Part shown: in pieces, positions 32,083-43,152 of the stretch
How positions within the stretch are numbered: the stretch's first letter is position 1
How the letters are laid out: each line of letters begins with the position of its first letter
Assembly (NCBI GenBank): GCA_002786065.1
Contig: NHNY01000004.1
Coordinates: 62,001-126,000 of the forward strand
Reading direction: 5' to 3'
Source: Microcyclospora pomicola
Lineage: Eukaryota > Ascomycota > Dothideomycetes > Capnodiales
DNA: 64,000 bases
Notes under the pieces: generated by a model
Database searches by the model: none
Told to the model about the DNA's origin: nothing
What the model saw: the letters and a program-made list of their open reading frames with translations, nothing else
Position numbers and translations under genes: made by a program

Positions 32083-35000
32083 GGTGATGGTGTGGTATAA
32101 CCAAGAAAATGGATTGGAATGGGTGGAGGATGTGGTGGAGGAGTGCTGGGACTGTTGTTGATGGACGAGTCAATTAGCTGCTCAGGGAAAACATGGCGAA
32201 TGTTCACAGCTATGCCAACGGGAAAAGCTCGGATCAACAGACTTACCGGAGGTCCTGGACGTCCACGTTCTTCCGGTATTGGCCGCCGGGTCAAGTCCAA
32301 CTTCTCCTCGACGTCTTCTCGATATAGCATTGTACTCATGGCCATTTTTGCCAATTGATCATGGCTGTTGCAGACGTTTACTGCAGTGCAGTACGGGAAT
32401 GAGTACAGTGGCCCTGGCGCTTTGTTGCACACGGTGTTGATCACCAACGGCCCCAGGTAGGAACCCTTGCATGTCTCTAGATTCTAACGAACCGAAGAGC
32501 TGCATCTTACGTATTCATCATTGGGTCGAATCAACACAATGAATGACATTTGTGATGCTCACGAGATCTCTTAGGTAGTCATGTGCCTGGACTCACCTTG
32601 GGGACAAGACTCACGGAGGTCGTGTATGGTCGGTCGATGGTTGTTCTCTTCAACTCACTGCGGCACGTTATCATGCTTATAATGCTGCCATCAAGAAGCA
32701 CGTCTCTGGAGGCCGCTCTGCTGAACTAGACTACGTTACAAACACTTCTATGTTGCCCAGTACCTTGCCAGGAACTCAGCCTATGGTGTTACAGAACATT
32801 CCTGAGCAACGCACTCAGCGCATGAATGTTGCAATGATCAGAAGGTCTGATGCAATTCTAGTCAGCCTTTGCATTGGATCTCGAGCCCACTTGTGATTTT
32901 CATGCTACACAAGCCTGAAGATATCTTCTTCACTGCCTGTCCGCATTCGCTGGGACGTGTGTGATCCTAGGTTCCATATCAGACAGCCAGAAGTCGTTGG
33001 ACCACGCCGTTCTGGCATGGGTCGTTGTTGTGACACATATCCACTCTTGTCAAGCGAAGACTCGTGTTTGAACGAGTGACCTCAGAATCTCCTTACTACG
33101 TCAAGGGCAGATGACGCAGCGCAAGGCGCGTCCTGTAGATATGTATATCCGCACTGAGCCTTCATTTCGAAGTGATAAGACGTATGCTCACTTTCTCGAT
33201 CGAAGGGCGTGTATCTCGATTCCGACCAACCAGTTCAAGCCAACGGCGCTGGTGGTACTGCCCATGTCAACGGCCATCGTCGCAGTGGCTGGCGTGCTCC
33301 TCTGCATGGTTGCGTAGCCAATTGCAAAGAATCGTCATTGTGGACTCCACCACCGCTCTTCGTGCGTCCTGAGTCTCCTGACCACGTGAAGTCGAAGAGA
33401 GCCGGTTCCATCTTGTCATCGCCAGTGCCGGTTCATAGCAGTTGACAAATCTGAAATAGCAATTAGAGCTTCAAGCCTATTCTTGCCTGATTGTGTACGA
33501 ATGCTAGAGGTTTGCCAAGAACTGAAAGCCACCTCGCATGGAGTGTGTTGCCATATTTCTCGTCGCTGGAACGAAAAGGACGCCATTCGAGGGGGCTACA
33601 GCTTCTACCAAGGAACTGGACCAACGGGTATTGACATTTGCGATGCTGGATCGTAGGGTATGGCACTATGTGGGATACCGCTGACCCGTTGCCATGGGTT
33701 TTGCATCTGCAGTAGCATCTCCAGATCTTAGCTTCATATATATGTAGTGTTGACGATAAGATTCATGCAAATACATGTAGGCTGTAGCTACAAGCCTACA
33801 AGCCATCAGTTACTCCACACTGCAGGGTAGAAGGTTAGAGCTTTGTTGCAAAGCCATGTTCTCGAGCACGGCACGGGAATTTGTCAAGACATTGATGTCG
33901 ATTGCCAGAGAGGCGTTCCCGTTTGTGGTGCGTGCTCGTGTGGCTGCGAACATGAACCCCAGTCATCTCGCGTTGCAAACACCAGACACACTCAGGCACT
34001 GCTATCTGCGAGCCACGGCATCGCGTTTCCCACGCACCATGACCGTCGATCCATATCGCACAGCATCGTCCCAAGTGGATTTTCCTGATGTGGTGGTGTT
34101 GTTGTTGTTGATCTGGAGCGGCTGCCGTAGGATCATCGAGCACGTCCGTGCAGGTCACCGTGTATCATTGCAACATTCTTTCCCAGGTGTAATTTGGAGA
34201 GACTGACTAGTGTTCCATAGATACGAAACTGTGATGCGAGTGCCTACGATACAGTAGTATGCACCGGGTGCTGTCCCGGCTCACTGCCAGTGTCATGCCC
34301 AGGCAAACCTTGTATCGGGCTAAGTGCCGGCCCCTTTCTAACGGCTTCACACTGAGACTGCGTCGCGGGACTGAAACGTGCTCTCACCAATAACACGTCG
34401 GTCCCTTTGAATCGTGACCGAGGCACTGCCAGAGTAGCCAGTGGCCTTTATGCTTCAGATTGGCTCTTTGGCGGGCGAGGATAGCGAGAGCACGCCACCT
34501 AATGACTTACAACATGTGCTAAGGCTTATGTACGTTTTGATGGTGAGATCCATGCATCGTGGAAGATGGCCGTGAAAGTATACCTTTTTAGGCACATCGC
34601 TTGCTTGGGGGAAGCGTTCCCCGGCAAAGCATGGCACACAATGGTCCCGACAAAAAGTTTTGGCCGCGGCTCCAAATCTCTTGGCTACTGTCTCCCAAGG
34701 ACGAACACAGTTCGAAGCATGTCGATCACTCCCGCACAAGAAGCAAGAGCTACGAGCGTCTGACATTTGGCTTCAATGCTCGAGAGAACGTCCCGAAGGA
34801 CTGCGAGCGCTGCACATCGAGCTCCAGGCACGCACTTATCTGAGGGAGGTTTCAACCTTGTATCGAATGTGGCGGGAGGTGGAAATGCATTATGGCAACA
34901 TCTCGGCTCCTCTCCCATACAACCTGGTCGTACCTTATGTACTCCGTGCAGTAATTATCGATGATAGTCTAACAGAGACTGGCCTAGAATGAGCGTGCCG

Positions 35001-35929
35001 CCTCCGCTGGGAATCGCGGGATGTGGAACCTTAACATGTTGCCAATTTCAAGGGGCTTCGACCTCGCCGATCGAAGCACGATGGCTAGTCCAGCGCGACA
35101 ACCAGTGCCGAAGCTTAGCACTCTTCTCCTGCGCCAGTCTGGAAAGGCTCGCGATAATGTTCGAGTCTCGTTTTCGTCCCTCGACGTGCGCTGTCTTCCT
35201 TTCAGAACAACATCCGCTTTGGCAAGTTGAAGTACCATTGCGGTATCTACGAGTGACGGGAACCGCGGCCAAACCAGGACGGCAAGCAAGACCAGGACTG
35301 CAGCATTGGGCGACTGCCATATTCGCTACTTCACGACTTCCCGTCTCGCTGCGACAGAAGAACGCACTCGTATTGGCTGGACGCTCTACATCACACGTTG
35401 GGTGCTGGCGCTTTGCGACTTTTGACTTCCAATCACAACACATCCCGGAATCCTCGCCCACATCATTCATCGCCAGAGTTGTGCAAGACCAAACCCCGGT
35501 CGCAGTCGCCATTGATCCCAGAACGAGCACTCTCGCCCGCTCATCGTCGTGCTATCCATGTCCTTCCGCCTCGAAGTCAAGGCTTGATTGCTAGACTGTC
35601 GTTGTCGTCTCGACGTTTTACCACTTCCGATCGTGGTCTACAGCTTGCCTGACCTGGATCTTGGCTTATTATTGTGCGGAAGCAATATACCTCTGGCTGC
35701 TTCGACCACAAGAAGGGCAATATCTTCCGTGAGTACTTCCCTTTCTGTCGTTCGGTTGAGCTCTTGGATGTCTCTGCGCATTGAGCACCCTGATCATAAC
35801 ATCCACAAGTATCAATATGTGAACATCAATACTGACCACCGGGCCGCATCTAGCCATTGATGAACACTGTTCGTACCTGCGTCCGCGTATATCTCGGCAT
35901 TTTTAGACGACAAGCCCGCTGAAAGCTGA

Positions 35930-35956
35930 ATGACTAGTTCGAATGTGTCGCGATAG
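35930..35956 (+). promoter_or_regulatory. Upstream ORF 1 before the Ras exchange factor
   Basis: An 8-codon ATG-to-TAG frame ending 15 nt before the main ATG. If the mRNA leader covers this region unspliced, it should lower translation of the main frame. Confidence 0.45.
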
Positions 35957-35960
35957 ACGC

Positions 35961-35969
35961 ATGACTTGA
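35961..35969 (+). promoter_or_regulatory. Upstream ORF 2 (two codons) before the Ras exchange factor
   Basis: ATG-ACT-TGA, a two-residue frame whose stop lies 2 nt before the main ATG (35972), which has an excellent context (ACCATGG). Such minimal frames can stall or filter initiation. Confidence 0.5.
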
Positions 35970-35971
35970 CC

Positions 35972-38900
35972 ATGGATCCGGCCCAAAGCAACATCTCGGA
36001 CACTTTCGATCATGCCGGCGCTCCTTCTGTGCCATCCATACAGATGCGGCGACCTTCGCGACCATGCCTGGACATTGGCGCGCTGGGTAGAGGTGTCGCA
36101 AATCATGCTTTGACAATGACACCACCGGATACACCGACCAACGCTACGCGTGAGGATGGCAGTGATGGTGAAGAACAAACACTGTTCCACAACTACTTGC
36201 GCGCCTTCTATCCTTTCGATGCGGCATCTAGCACTTCTGAGGGTGAAGAATCGCTGCTCATGACTGCTTGCATCAAACCGGGAGATTTGATCTTGGTTCA
36301 CTCGGTACACGCCAATGGTTGGGCGGATGGTACAGTGCTCAGCACAGGTGATCGAGGCTGGATACCAACGAACTACTGCGAACCATATGATCATCCATAC
36401 CTTCGGAATCTGCTCAATGCCATGACACAATTCTGGGATCTCCTCGGAGCAAGTGAAGATGCGAATTTGTCAACATTTGTGAGGCAGGATTACATCCGAG
36501 GCCTGATTGCTGGTGTGCGACACCTGCTGGAGCATGCTGATTGCTTACATCGGGACGCCAAACTGGTCCAGTGCCATAGCGGTATCCGACGTATGCGTAA
36601 GGGACTTCTTGCGGACCTCTCCACTCTTGTGCAAATCGCCAAGAAATTGCAAGAGACGATCAGTGAACCTTTCGCTGGTGAGGTTATCCATGTTTTGTTG
36701 GACGACCTCATCACCAAAGCGTTCAAGGTCGTCACAAGAGCCGTAGGATTCGCAGACATATGGACTCAAGAAGCCGTTGAAAGAAAAGACCGCGTAGATT
36801 CACGCTCGCCACAGTCACTCGAGATTGCTGGTGCTCTTGCCATTGATACCACAGCATCTCTCAAATTGAGCTCTGCAGGTCTGACTCCCATTGATTCTGC
36901 GATCGCGTTTCCAATATCGCCAAGCATTGGTCCCAACCGTGGTTCACTCGACCAGACGGAGCCCGAAGAACATCAAATGAGGCCACGGCCCCTCTCACTC
37001 GCGTTCAAACCAGCCCGAGGCTCTATAGCACACCGCATGTCATACATTGAGAAGGGCACACAATCGACTGGGATTTTCGCGTCTACACAATTGGCTAAGG
37101 TGCATGACCTATGTATCAGTCACATCGGTGCACTCATCGGACACCATCTTCATTCGAGAGCCACTTCCGAACTAGTCAACACCACCACTGGACTCGTGAA
37201 TGCGTGCAGGAGCATGCTCGCGATATCACATGAGGTGTACGCTCATGACGCGAAGAAGTCTGTCTTGCTACAACAAGCTCGTCATGATCTGCAGGCAAGA
37301 CTGGAAGAGCTCATTGCGGCGACAAAAGACCTTTTCTTGGCTTCCGTAGACGACGACGAGCAAGTGGTGGTGCTACCCCAGCAAAGTAACGTCTTGGTCA
37401 CGGTTGGCACTGATCTCATACGGACCGCCGGCGACTGTGTGGTCAAGACGCGCTCAGTAATTGAGCAGATCGGCGACTTCCCACTTGAAAACACCGGAGC
37501 AGACTCGCCAGATGCGACAAATGATGAATCTGTTCAAGCCGGGCTTGCAACATCCGAGAAGCGACATTCGAAACGCAGATCAATAGTCGACAGCGCCCGA
37601 GAAAATCGCATATCGCTCAAGATGTTTCCACCACCGCCACCTCTCAAAGCCCGACCAATCGTAACGCTTGAGACTTCAGACATTGCTCTACTGTCGCCTA
37701 CCGGCACCACAGAGTTGGTAACCCCAAATACGCCTTTGACAGCAACATCGCGAAGATCTCTTCCTCCAATCCCTCAACGGAACTCAACACTCCGAATTTC
37801 TCAAACTCGACCCCCGAGTAGTGAGGACCAGAAGACAGCGGACGACGTTGAAGGACCCCCACCGGCTCCTATTCGCAAAGACAGTTTTGGCACATCGATT
37901 GCAGGCTCCACCGAAACTGTCAATAGCAGCGCTCGAGACTCGGCGACGACGGTAATCTCGGAGGTATCCACACGTGCCACTACGCCAGATCAATCGAAGG
38001 AGACTCACTTCACAGACTCAGCGCTACTTACAAGCTTTGCAAGCCTCTCCAGCTTGCAGTCCGGTGGGGTAGATGTCGACGTGGAGGATGAGAGTCAGCT
38101 TCTGCAGCGAACATATGCAAGCGAGCTTATCCTGAACAAAGATGGCCAAGTCACGGGTGGCAGCCTTCCAGCCCTGATCGAACAACTCACCACACATGAT
38201 GCTGCGCCTGACCCGCAGTTCGTGTCTGCGTTCTACGTCACTTTTAGGACTTTCACGACTCCGCGCTTGTTCGCTCAGGCGCTGGCTACCCGATTCAACT
38301 ACATCGGAGATAGCAAGACGGTTGGCATGCCTGTGCGTTTGCGCATCTATAACGTCTTCAAAGGCTGGCTCGAGACATATTGGAATGGCGAAGCTGATAA
38401 AGATGCGATCGAGGACATTCGCTCTTTTGCAATTGAGAAGCTGAAGCCCCAGTTACCATCAGCCGGTGACAGGCTCCTCGATTTGACGAAGAAGGTCGAT
38501 CTTGCCTACCAGACCGGGACATTGAGCTCACAGCTGGTGTCAGGCGTCGGAAAAAGCAGCATGTCTATCGCTCTGCACGATAAGGATGGAAGCAACGTGC
38601 CAAACCCGATGGTCACTCCCAAACAATTGAATCTACTTCGAGCTGCTGTGACCAATCCTACGGCTTGCGTTGTCCTTGACTTCGATCCAATGGAGATAGC
38701 GCGACAGCTCACGCTACTTGCATCACAGGTCTTCTGCGCCATTCAATGCGAAGAGCTGCTCGAATGGAGCAAGAAAGGCTCCCAGAAGTGTAAAAATGTG
38801 CGTGCTATATGCTCACTCAACACCGACCTCGCGCACGTTGTTGGCGACAGTATTCTAGCGCCGGAAGATGCTAAGCGACGTGCCTTGTTCATCAAGCACT

Positions 38901-39649
38901 GGGCGAAAGTAGCAATGTGCTGCCTCGAATTGAACAACTACGAATCGTTGATGGCGATCATGTGCTCTTTGAATTCGTCCGTGGTGCAGAGACTAAAGCG
39001 CACCTGGGAATTAGTCTCGAAGAAGACGAAAGTCAGACTTGACGAACTGAACACCGTGGTCGATTATTCGAAGAACCATGCGTCAATGCGACGTAGGCTG
39101 GAATCGCCGATCGCGCCTTGCTTGCCATTCCTTGGCATTTACCTGACGGATCTGACGTTCATCGATGCTGGCAATCCAAAGACTCGAGAACTCCCTGGTA
39201 GTGCTGCGTCTGAGACGGGTGAGATCGTGACGGTCATCAACTTCGACAGGCATATGCGTACGGCGAAGGTGCTGAGCCATCTGCAAAAGTTTCAGGTCGC
39301 GTACAAGCTCGAGCCGGTTCCAGAGATGCAGGATTGGCTTTCGTCATATATGTGGCGCATGCGGACCAGCGAGGGCGAAATGGTCAGCAAGTTTCATCGC
39401 CGCAGTCTGGTGGTGGAGCCGAAGATGGAGCACTCCGCCTACAGACCGCAAAGAGCTTCGTCGAGCTCGCGCAACAGCAAGTCTGGCACGGAAGATCTCG
39501 AGCGCCCGAGGACGAACAGTGTCCCGTCGATCGACGAGGGACCCAAAGACAAATTTTCGTTCCTACGAAGTAATACGTTTGGCTTCAAGAGCCACTCAGC
39601 TACACACGATGTGCACCTTTTGGAAGCTGTGCCGGAACAAGAGAAGTGA
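35972..39649 (+). CDS. cdc25: Ras guanine nucleotide exchange factor, Cdc25 type, SH3
   Basis: Activator of Ras GTPase that exchanges GDP for GTP upstream of cAMP/PKA and MAPK signalling. Single exon, 1225 aa from ATG 35972; the frame is open slightly upstream but has no earlier ATG. An SH3 domain lies at about 70-135 (RAFYPFDAAS, then GWIPTNYCEPYD). Next is a helical region (about 140-510) and a Ser/Pro-rich linker with a polyproline patch (MFPPPPPLK). The RasGEF N-terminal domain is at about 710-850 (YASELILNKDGQVTGGSLPA, FYVTFRTFTTPRLFAQAL). The catalytic RasGEF (Cdc25) domain is at about 900-1125 (DPMEIARQLTLLASQVFCAI, CSLNSSVVQRLKRTW, PCLPFLGIYLTDLTFIDAGN). The SH3-plus-GEF layout matches yeast Cdc25 rather than Bud5. 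The short C-terminal tail is Ser/Arg-rich and could be phosphorylated. Two tiny upstream ORFs precede the start. Confidence 0.93.
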   Translation: MDPAQSNISDTFDHAGAPSVPSIQMRRPSRPCLDIGALGRGVANHALTMTPPDTPTNATREDGSDGEEQTLFHNYLRAFYPFDAASSTSEGEESLLMTACIKPGDLILVHSVHANGWADGTVLSTGDRGWIPTNYCEPYDHPYLRNLLNAMTQFWDLLGASEDANLSTFVRQDYIRGLIAGVRHLLEHADCLHRDAKLVQCHSGIRRMRKGLLADLSTLVQIAKKLQETISEPFAGEVIHVLLDDLITKAFKVVTRAVGFADIWTQEAVERKDRVDSRSPQSLEIAGALAIDTTASLKLSSAGLTPIDSAIAFPISPSIGPNRGSLDQTEPEEHQMRPRPLSLAFKPARGSIAHRMSYIEKGTQSTGIFASTQLAKVHDLCISHIGALIGHHLHSRATSELVNTTTGLVNACRSMLAISHEVYAHDAKKSVLLQQARHDLQARLEELIAATKDLFLASVDDDEQVVVLPQQSNVLVTVGTDLIRTAGDCVVKTRSVIEQIGDFPLENTGADSPDATNDESVQAGLATSEKRHSKRRSIVDSARENRISLKMFPPPPPLKARPIVTLETSDIALLSPTGTTELVTPNTPLTATSRRSLPPIPQRNSTLRISQTRPPSSEDQKTADDVEGPPPAPIRKDSFGTSIAGSTETVNSSARDSATTVISEVSTRATTPDQSKETHFTDSALLTSFASLSSLQSGGVDVDVEDESQLLQRTYASELILNKDGQVTGGSLPALIEQLTTHDAAPDPQFVSAFYVTFRTFTTPRLFAQALATRFNYIGDSKTVGMPVRLRIYNVFKGWLETYWNGEADKDAIEDIRSFAIEKLKPQLPSAGDRLLDLTKKVDLAYQTGTLSSQLVSGVGKSSMSIALHDKDGSNVPNPMVTPKQLNLLRAAVTNPTACVVLDFDPMEIARQLTLLASQVFCAIQCEELLEWSKKGSQKCKNVRAICSLNTDLAHVVGDSILAPEDAKRRALFIKHWAKVAMCCLELNNYESLMAIMCSLNSSVVQRLKRTWELVSKKTKVRLDELNTVVDYSKNHASMRRRLESPIAPCLPFLGIYLTDLTFIDAGNPKTRELPGSAASETGEIVTVINFDRHMRTAKVLSHLQKFQVAYKLEPVPEMQDWLSSYMWRMRTSEGEMVSKFHRRSLVVEPKMEHSAYRPQRASSSSRNSKSGTEDLERPRTNSVPSIDEGPKDKFSFLRSNTFGFKSHSATHDVHLLEAVPEQEK

Positions 39650-40380
39650 GAGGGCCACGCCTCTCTTTGGTTAGATGTGTGTAATGATATGCCCAGGGCG
39701 GCATAAGGCTGCAGCCGACCTGGGTCCATACACCCCTTTTGGATCAGGCGAAGCAGTCAGGTTGTGTTTGTTTATACGATACCCATACGCGATGCCGCAA
39801 TGCGGACACTTTTGGCTGATGCTACATGCTGGATACTGCCCACGACTTGGATGGACGAGGGAGGAGGTCTTCTGTATAGTGTACATCTTCATGACTATAT
39901 TTATCAACATGATGAACAGCAATTTGCTTGGGCACGTCCCTCATAATAAGACGTCTGGTGCACAATGTTCAAATCTCCAAAGCAGAAAGACAGGAAGGCC
40001 TGTCTGCCATCGTATCCAGTCAGGCAATACTCGTTACAATCAGCATGCCGGCGAATGGCAGCGTATTTTACGACGGTGATGTAGGAAGTGGCAAGTGCAA
40101 GCGAAGTGCATGTTCAACCTGATCGGCAGCAGGGAAGACTGGAGGTCTGGACTGGTGGCGACGTAGACGTGGTCGAAACAAGGCACGGGATCAAACGTGG
40201 TCGACGGATATACAGGATTTGATCCTCCACTGTCCTGTCCGGATGCCATGTGCTCCGACAGTCTTCTCTTCTTCCCTTTCTTCTTCTTGTTACTGACCGA
40301 ATGTCTTGAATCCCCTTGCAGCAAGCAGGTTGCACAATGGAAATGCCAGCTGGAGAGACGAGGAGCATAAAAATCGAGCT
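39650..40380. other. Intergenic and probable 5' exon/intron of CHY/RING gene
   Basis: Intergenic DNA between two plus-strand genes. The end (about 40265-40321) looks like the 3' end of an intron, with a polypyrimidine run, a TACTGACC branch point and a CCCCTTGCAG acceptor ending at 40321. An unidentified first exon therefore probably lies here. Confidence 0.5.
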
Positions 40381-40435
40381 ATGCACGGATCGGCGGCACA
40401 ATCACATGTCAGCGAGGACGGCGGGGCGGATCTGA
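40337..40435 (+). promoter_or_regulatory. Overlapping ATG frame at start of CHY/RING gene
   Basis: The first ATG after the likely splice acceptor opens a 32-codon frame that runs past the main in-frame ATG (40381) in another frame. If the main start were 40381 this would block it, so it argues for a coding exon further upstream or leaky scanning. Confidence 0.45.
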
Positions 40436-42738
40436 CGTTGTGGCCCGGTTACAGCCATGAAGCGGTCGACCTGTCGATGGTATCAGGGCAGCCTCTTCCA
40501 CTTTGCGACGAGGATGAAGATGTCTTAGGCGTGCTCGCCGCTCCCCAGGGATATGTGCCTTCACACCGCTTGCCTACTCACAATCCTACACACGATCGAC
40601 CAGCGCCATCTGGACGTTCCGACTCTACTGGCTCGCGAATCGACCCCGTCGGGGATCGCATGAGCATCAATCCTGGTCATAGCATCGCCGAAGATCTGAG
40701 TGCTGTGATAAATCTGACGAGCGAGCTGGTCAATGAGCGAAGGAGAACATCAAGAGCGCGATCCGCAGTAGTGGGTGTCATACCGAACATGGACGGAGCT
40801 CTACCGGACGATGATGGCATGCATGCTTTGCGCCAGAAGCTGCAGGAGATCCGCATGCTGGCAATCACCACGGAGGAAAAGGCGGCGAAGATGCACCACC
40901 TGATGACGATGGACTACCTGGCGCGAAGGGCGGACGCAGCAGCACTCGTGGCAGCTGAGCGAGCCCATGGACAAAGCACGATTGCACCGATGGTGAGCAG
41001 TCTCGCTCCGCCAGTGAACCCAGATAACCCGTACAATATCCACGCGGCCGACCTGGAGCCGCTATACAGCCCTCTCGCTGTGATGTCTCCCGAGGGCATC
41101 GGGAAAATGGAAGATGGCCGAGAAGATGAGATACCCTCAAACCTAGGATGCATACACTACAAGCGCAACGTCAAGCTGCAATGTTTTGACTGCCATCTGT
41201 GGTTCTCATGTCGACATTGCCACGATCAGTCGGACAGGCTGCCCTTCCCACATGCCCTCAATCGCAAGAAAACACAACACATGCTCTGCATGCTTTGCTG
41301 CACACCACAGCCTGCTGCAGAAATGTGCTATCGTTGCGGCGAATATGCTGCCTGGTACTATTGCTCGAAGTGTAAACTATGGGACAACGACAGTAATAAA
41401 CGCATCTATCATTGTGATGATTGCGGGATATGTCGACTGGGCGAGGGCCTGGGAAAGGACTTTGTACACTGCAAGCGGTGCAATGTCTGTATTTCTATAT
41501 CGACCTCGGCCGCACATCCATGCATTGAGCGAGCTACTGAAGGCAGCTGTCCACTTTGCTTGATCGAATTGTTCGAATCTCGCACTTCCGTCGTTAGCTT
41601 ACCTTGTGGTCACTATATGCACGGGGACTGCTACAAGGATCTAATGGCGGTGACATACAAGTGCCCGGTGTGCAGTAAGAGTGCGGTAAACATGGAGCTA
41701 CAGTGGCGGAAGCTGGATGATGAGATTCGGATGCAGCCCATGCCAGAAGATGATGCTGCATTGGAAGGACTGCTACCCCAACAAGGAGATGGTATGGCGC
41801 AAGCCCCACAAGACATTGCAGCACCGCAAGCCGATCAGCCACGACGACCACGAACAGTATGGATTGGTTGTAACGACTGTGGTGGCCGTTGTTGGACTCC
41901 TTTCCACTGGCTGGGTCTCAAGTGTCAATCGTGTGACAGCTATAACACCAGCCAAATGGCCCCAACCGCTTTCCGTGAGACTGAAGCTGAACGCGTGGTC
42001 CGCCAGCAACTTCAATTCCACCGGCAACACGACTTCACTGGTGATGCAGTCCTTCGAGATGCAGGAATCGGCATTGAGGACCCAGAACAATCGGTCAACG
42101 CTGTCAATACACATCTAGATGTACCCTCCTCGCCCTCATTCCGTCCCAGCACTGAAGCCCAACGCGCAAGTGGCGCTCAATCTCCCACCGGTAACAGCAG
42201 ACGCTACTTTGTGCAGGAAGAACTACCCCGTCGCTCCTCGTTCACCACGCCACGATTTTCAACTCCCAACCTGCCGCAGCTCCCCGACATGCCGCGCATG
42301 CCCCGGATGCCTAACATGCCCAACATGCCGAACATGCCCAGCATCGAGCTCGCGCGCTTCTCGCCCTACGGCGTGATCAACGCTGTCTCTCGCAGCCTGT
42401 CTCCGATGCGGTACTACCTGCAAGGACTGGATGTACGTGACGAGCAACTCCAGCAACGAGAGCGTGTGTTGCACCGCAGCACACGAAGCGCGGACGACCC
42501 GAGCGCGACGAGCATACACAGCAAGACGCACCGGAGTGAATCACATGGCGCATCGGAGGAGTTGTGGGGAAGCGAGGCGGACGAAGACACGGATGACGAA
42601 CACGACGATGACGATGATGAAGAAGAACTCTCAGATGCTGGGCCCGTTGACGAAGGTGACGATGAAGACGACGAAGAAGATGGACGTAGCGTGCAGAGGC
42701 CGAATGGGATGGACCTGGATCTTCCGGGCCATCGATGA
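40381..42738 (+). CDS. CHY zinc finger and RING E3 ubiquitin ligase (RCHY1/Pirh2 like)
   Basis: Probable E3 ubiquitin ligase with the CHY zinc finger, CTCHY finger, RING and zinc ribbon order of RCHY1. 785 aa from the first in-frame ATG. The same frame is open without an ATG back to 40306, and a strong splice acceptor at 40321 suggests an upstream coding exon, so the N-terminus is provisional. CHY finger from about 250 (GCIHYKRNVKLQCFDC, CRHCHDQ, CMLCCTPQ). CTCHY at about 320-385 (YHCDDCGICRLG, HCKRCNVC). RING-H2 at about 390-435 (CPLCLIELFES, LPCGHYMHGDCY, CPVC). Zinc ribbon at about 500 (CNDCGGR, CQSC). A six-unit Met-Pro-Xaa repeat (42289-42342) and a long acidic C-terminus follow. The N-terminal 250 and C-terminal 270 residues are low-complexity and lineage-specific. 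Converges with sec23. Confidence 0.88.
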   Translation: MHGSAAQSHVSEDGGADLTLWPGYSHEAVDLSMVSGQPLPLCDEDEDVLGVLAAPQGYVPSHRLPTHNPTHDRPAPSGRSDSTGSRIDPVGDRMSINPGHSIAEDLSAVINLTSELVNERRRTSRARSAVVGVIPNMDGALPDDDGMHALRQKLQEIRMLAITTEEKAAKMHHLMTMDYLARRADAAALVAAERAHGQSTIAPMVSSLAPPVNPDNPYNIHAADLEPLYSPLAVMSPEGIGKMEDGREDEIPSNLGCIHYKRNVKLQCFDCHLWFSCRHCHDQSDRLPFPHALNRKKTQHMLCMLCCTPQPAAEMCYRCGEYAAWYYCSKCKLWDNDSNKRIYHCDDCGICRLGEGLGKDFVHCKRCNVCISISTSAAHPCIERATEGSCPLCLIELFESRTSVVSLPCGHYMHGDCYKDLMAVTYKCPVCSKSAVNMELQWRKLDDEIRMQPMPEDDAALEGLLPQQGDGMAQAPQDIAAPQADQPRRPRTVWIGCNDCGGRCWTPFHWLGLKCQSCDSYNTSQMAPTAFRETEAERVVRQQLQFHRQHDFTGDAVLRDAGIGIEDPEQSVNAVNTHLDVPSSPSFRPSTEAQRASGAQSPTGNSRRYFVQEELPRRSSFTTPRFSTPNLPQLPDMPRMPRMPNMPNMPNMPSIELARFSPYGVINAVSRSLSPMRYYLQGLDVRDEQLQQRERVLHRSTRSADDPSATSIHSKTHRSESHGASEELWGSEADEDTDDEHDDDDDEEELSDAGPVDEGDDEDDEEDGRSVQRPNGMDLDLPGHR
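42289..42342 (+). repeat. Six 9-nt repeats coding Met-Pro-Xaa units
   Basis: In-frame tandem 9-nt units inside the CHY/RING gene, coding MPR-MPR-MPN-MPN-MPN-MPS. Units differ at third positions, so the array is not newly expanded. Role unknown. Confidence 0.85.
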
Positions 42739-43152
42739 CAGAACTTGAATATCACGCTAACATTGGAAGAGAACGATGACTGGAGCATTAGACGAACGAA
42801 CGGAAGCATCGCATTGCAAACTTGGAAAGTCGCGACTCGGGAAACACGCACATCATGATGGCATCAGCAGGAGAAGGCGGGTTGATCGAACGACCATGTA
42901 CATACATGCATTGGTGGAGAGCCTTACCATATGATCTTTCAAAAGCGTGGGATGAAGTGACATGCTAGCATCAGATGAACATAGAATTCGTATTTGCGCG
43001 CTTCGTCTACACTACTACCATGGATGTCGTATGCACAAATCCGTGCGTCATGCTTTCGATTTCAGCATGTTGCTTTCACGTGCCCGCTAGGCGCCACCGC
43101 TTTCCAGACATCTCCCTGATCTAGCTTACTCCACGGTCTCATTATAGACAGG
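42739..43152. other. Convergent 3' flanks of CHY/RING and sec23
   Basis: 414 bp between two genes reading toward each other. Nothing beyond presumed 3' UTRs and polyadenylation regions is seen. Confidence 0.5.

Larger units (their letters stand above)
32083..35971. other. Long head-to-head intergenic region, 3.9 kb
   Basis: Lies between the divergently read porin and Ras exchange factor genes. No coding gene recognised on either strand; the longest frames (for example 34989-35594) have no family features. The pyrimidine-rich 35420-35700 segment looks like a fungal promoter/leader for the exchange factor. A GTT repeat occurs near 34096-34110. An unannotated noncoding transcript or leader intron cannot be excluded. 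Confidence 0.5.

Noticed and set aside
35966-35971. A two-codon longer N-terminus for the Ras exchange factor, starting at TTG
   Set aside because: The codon at 35966 is TTG. The true ATG in good context is 35972.
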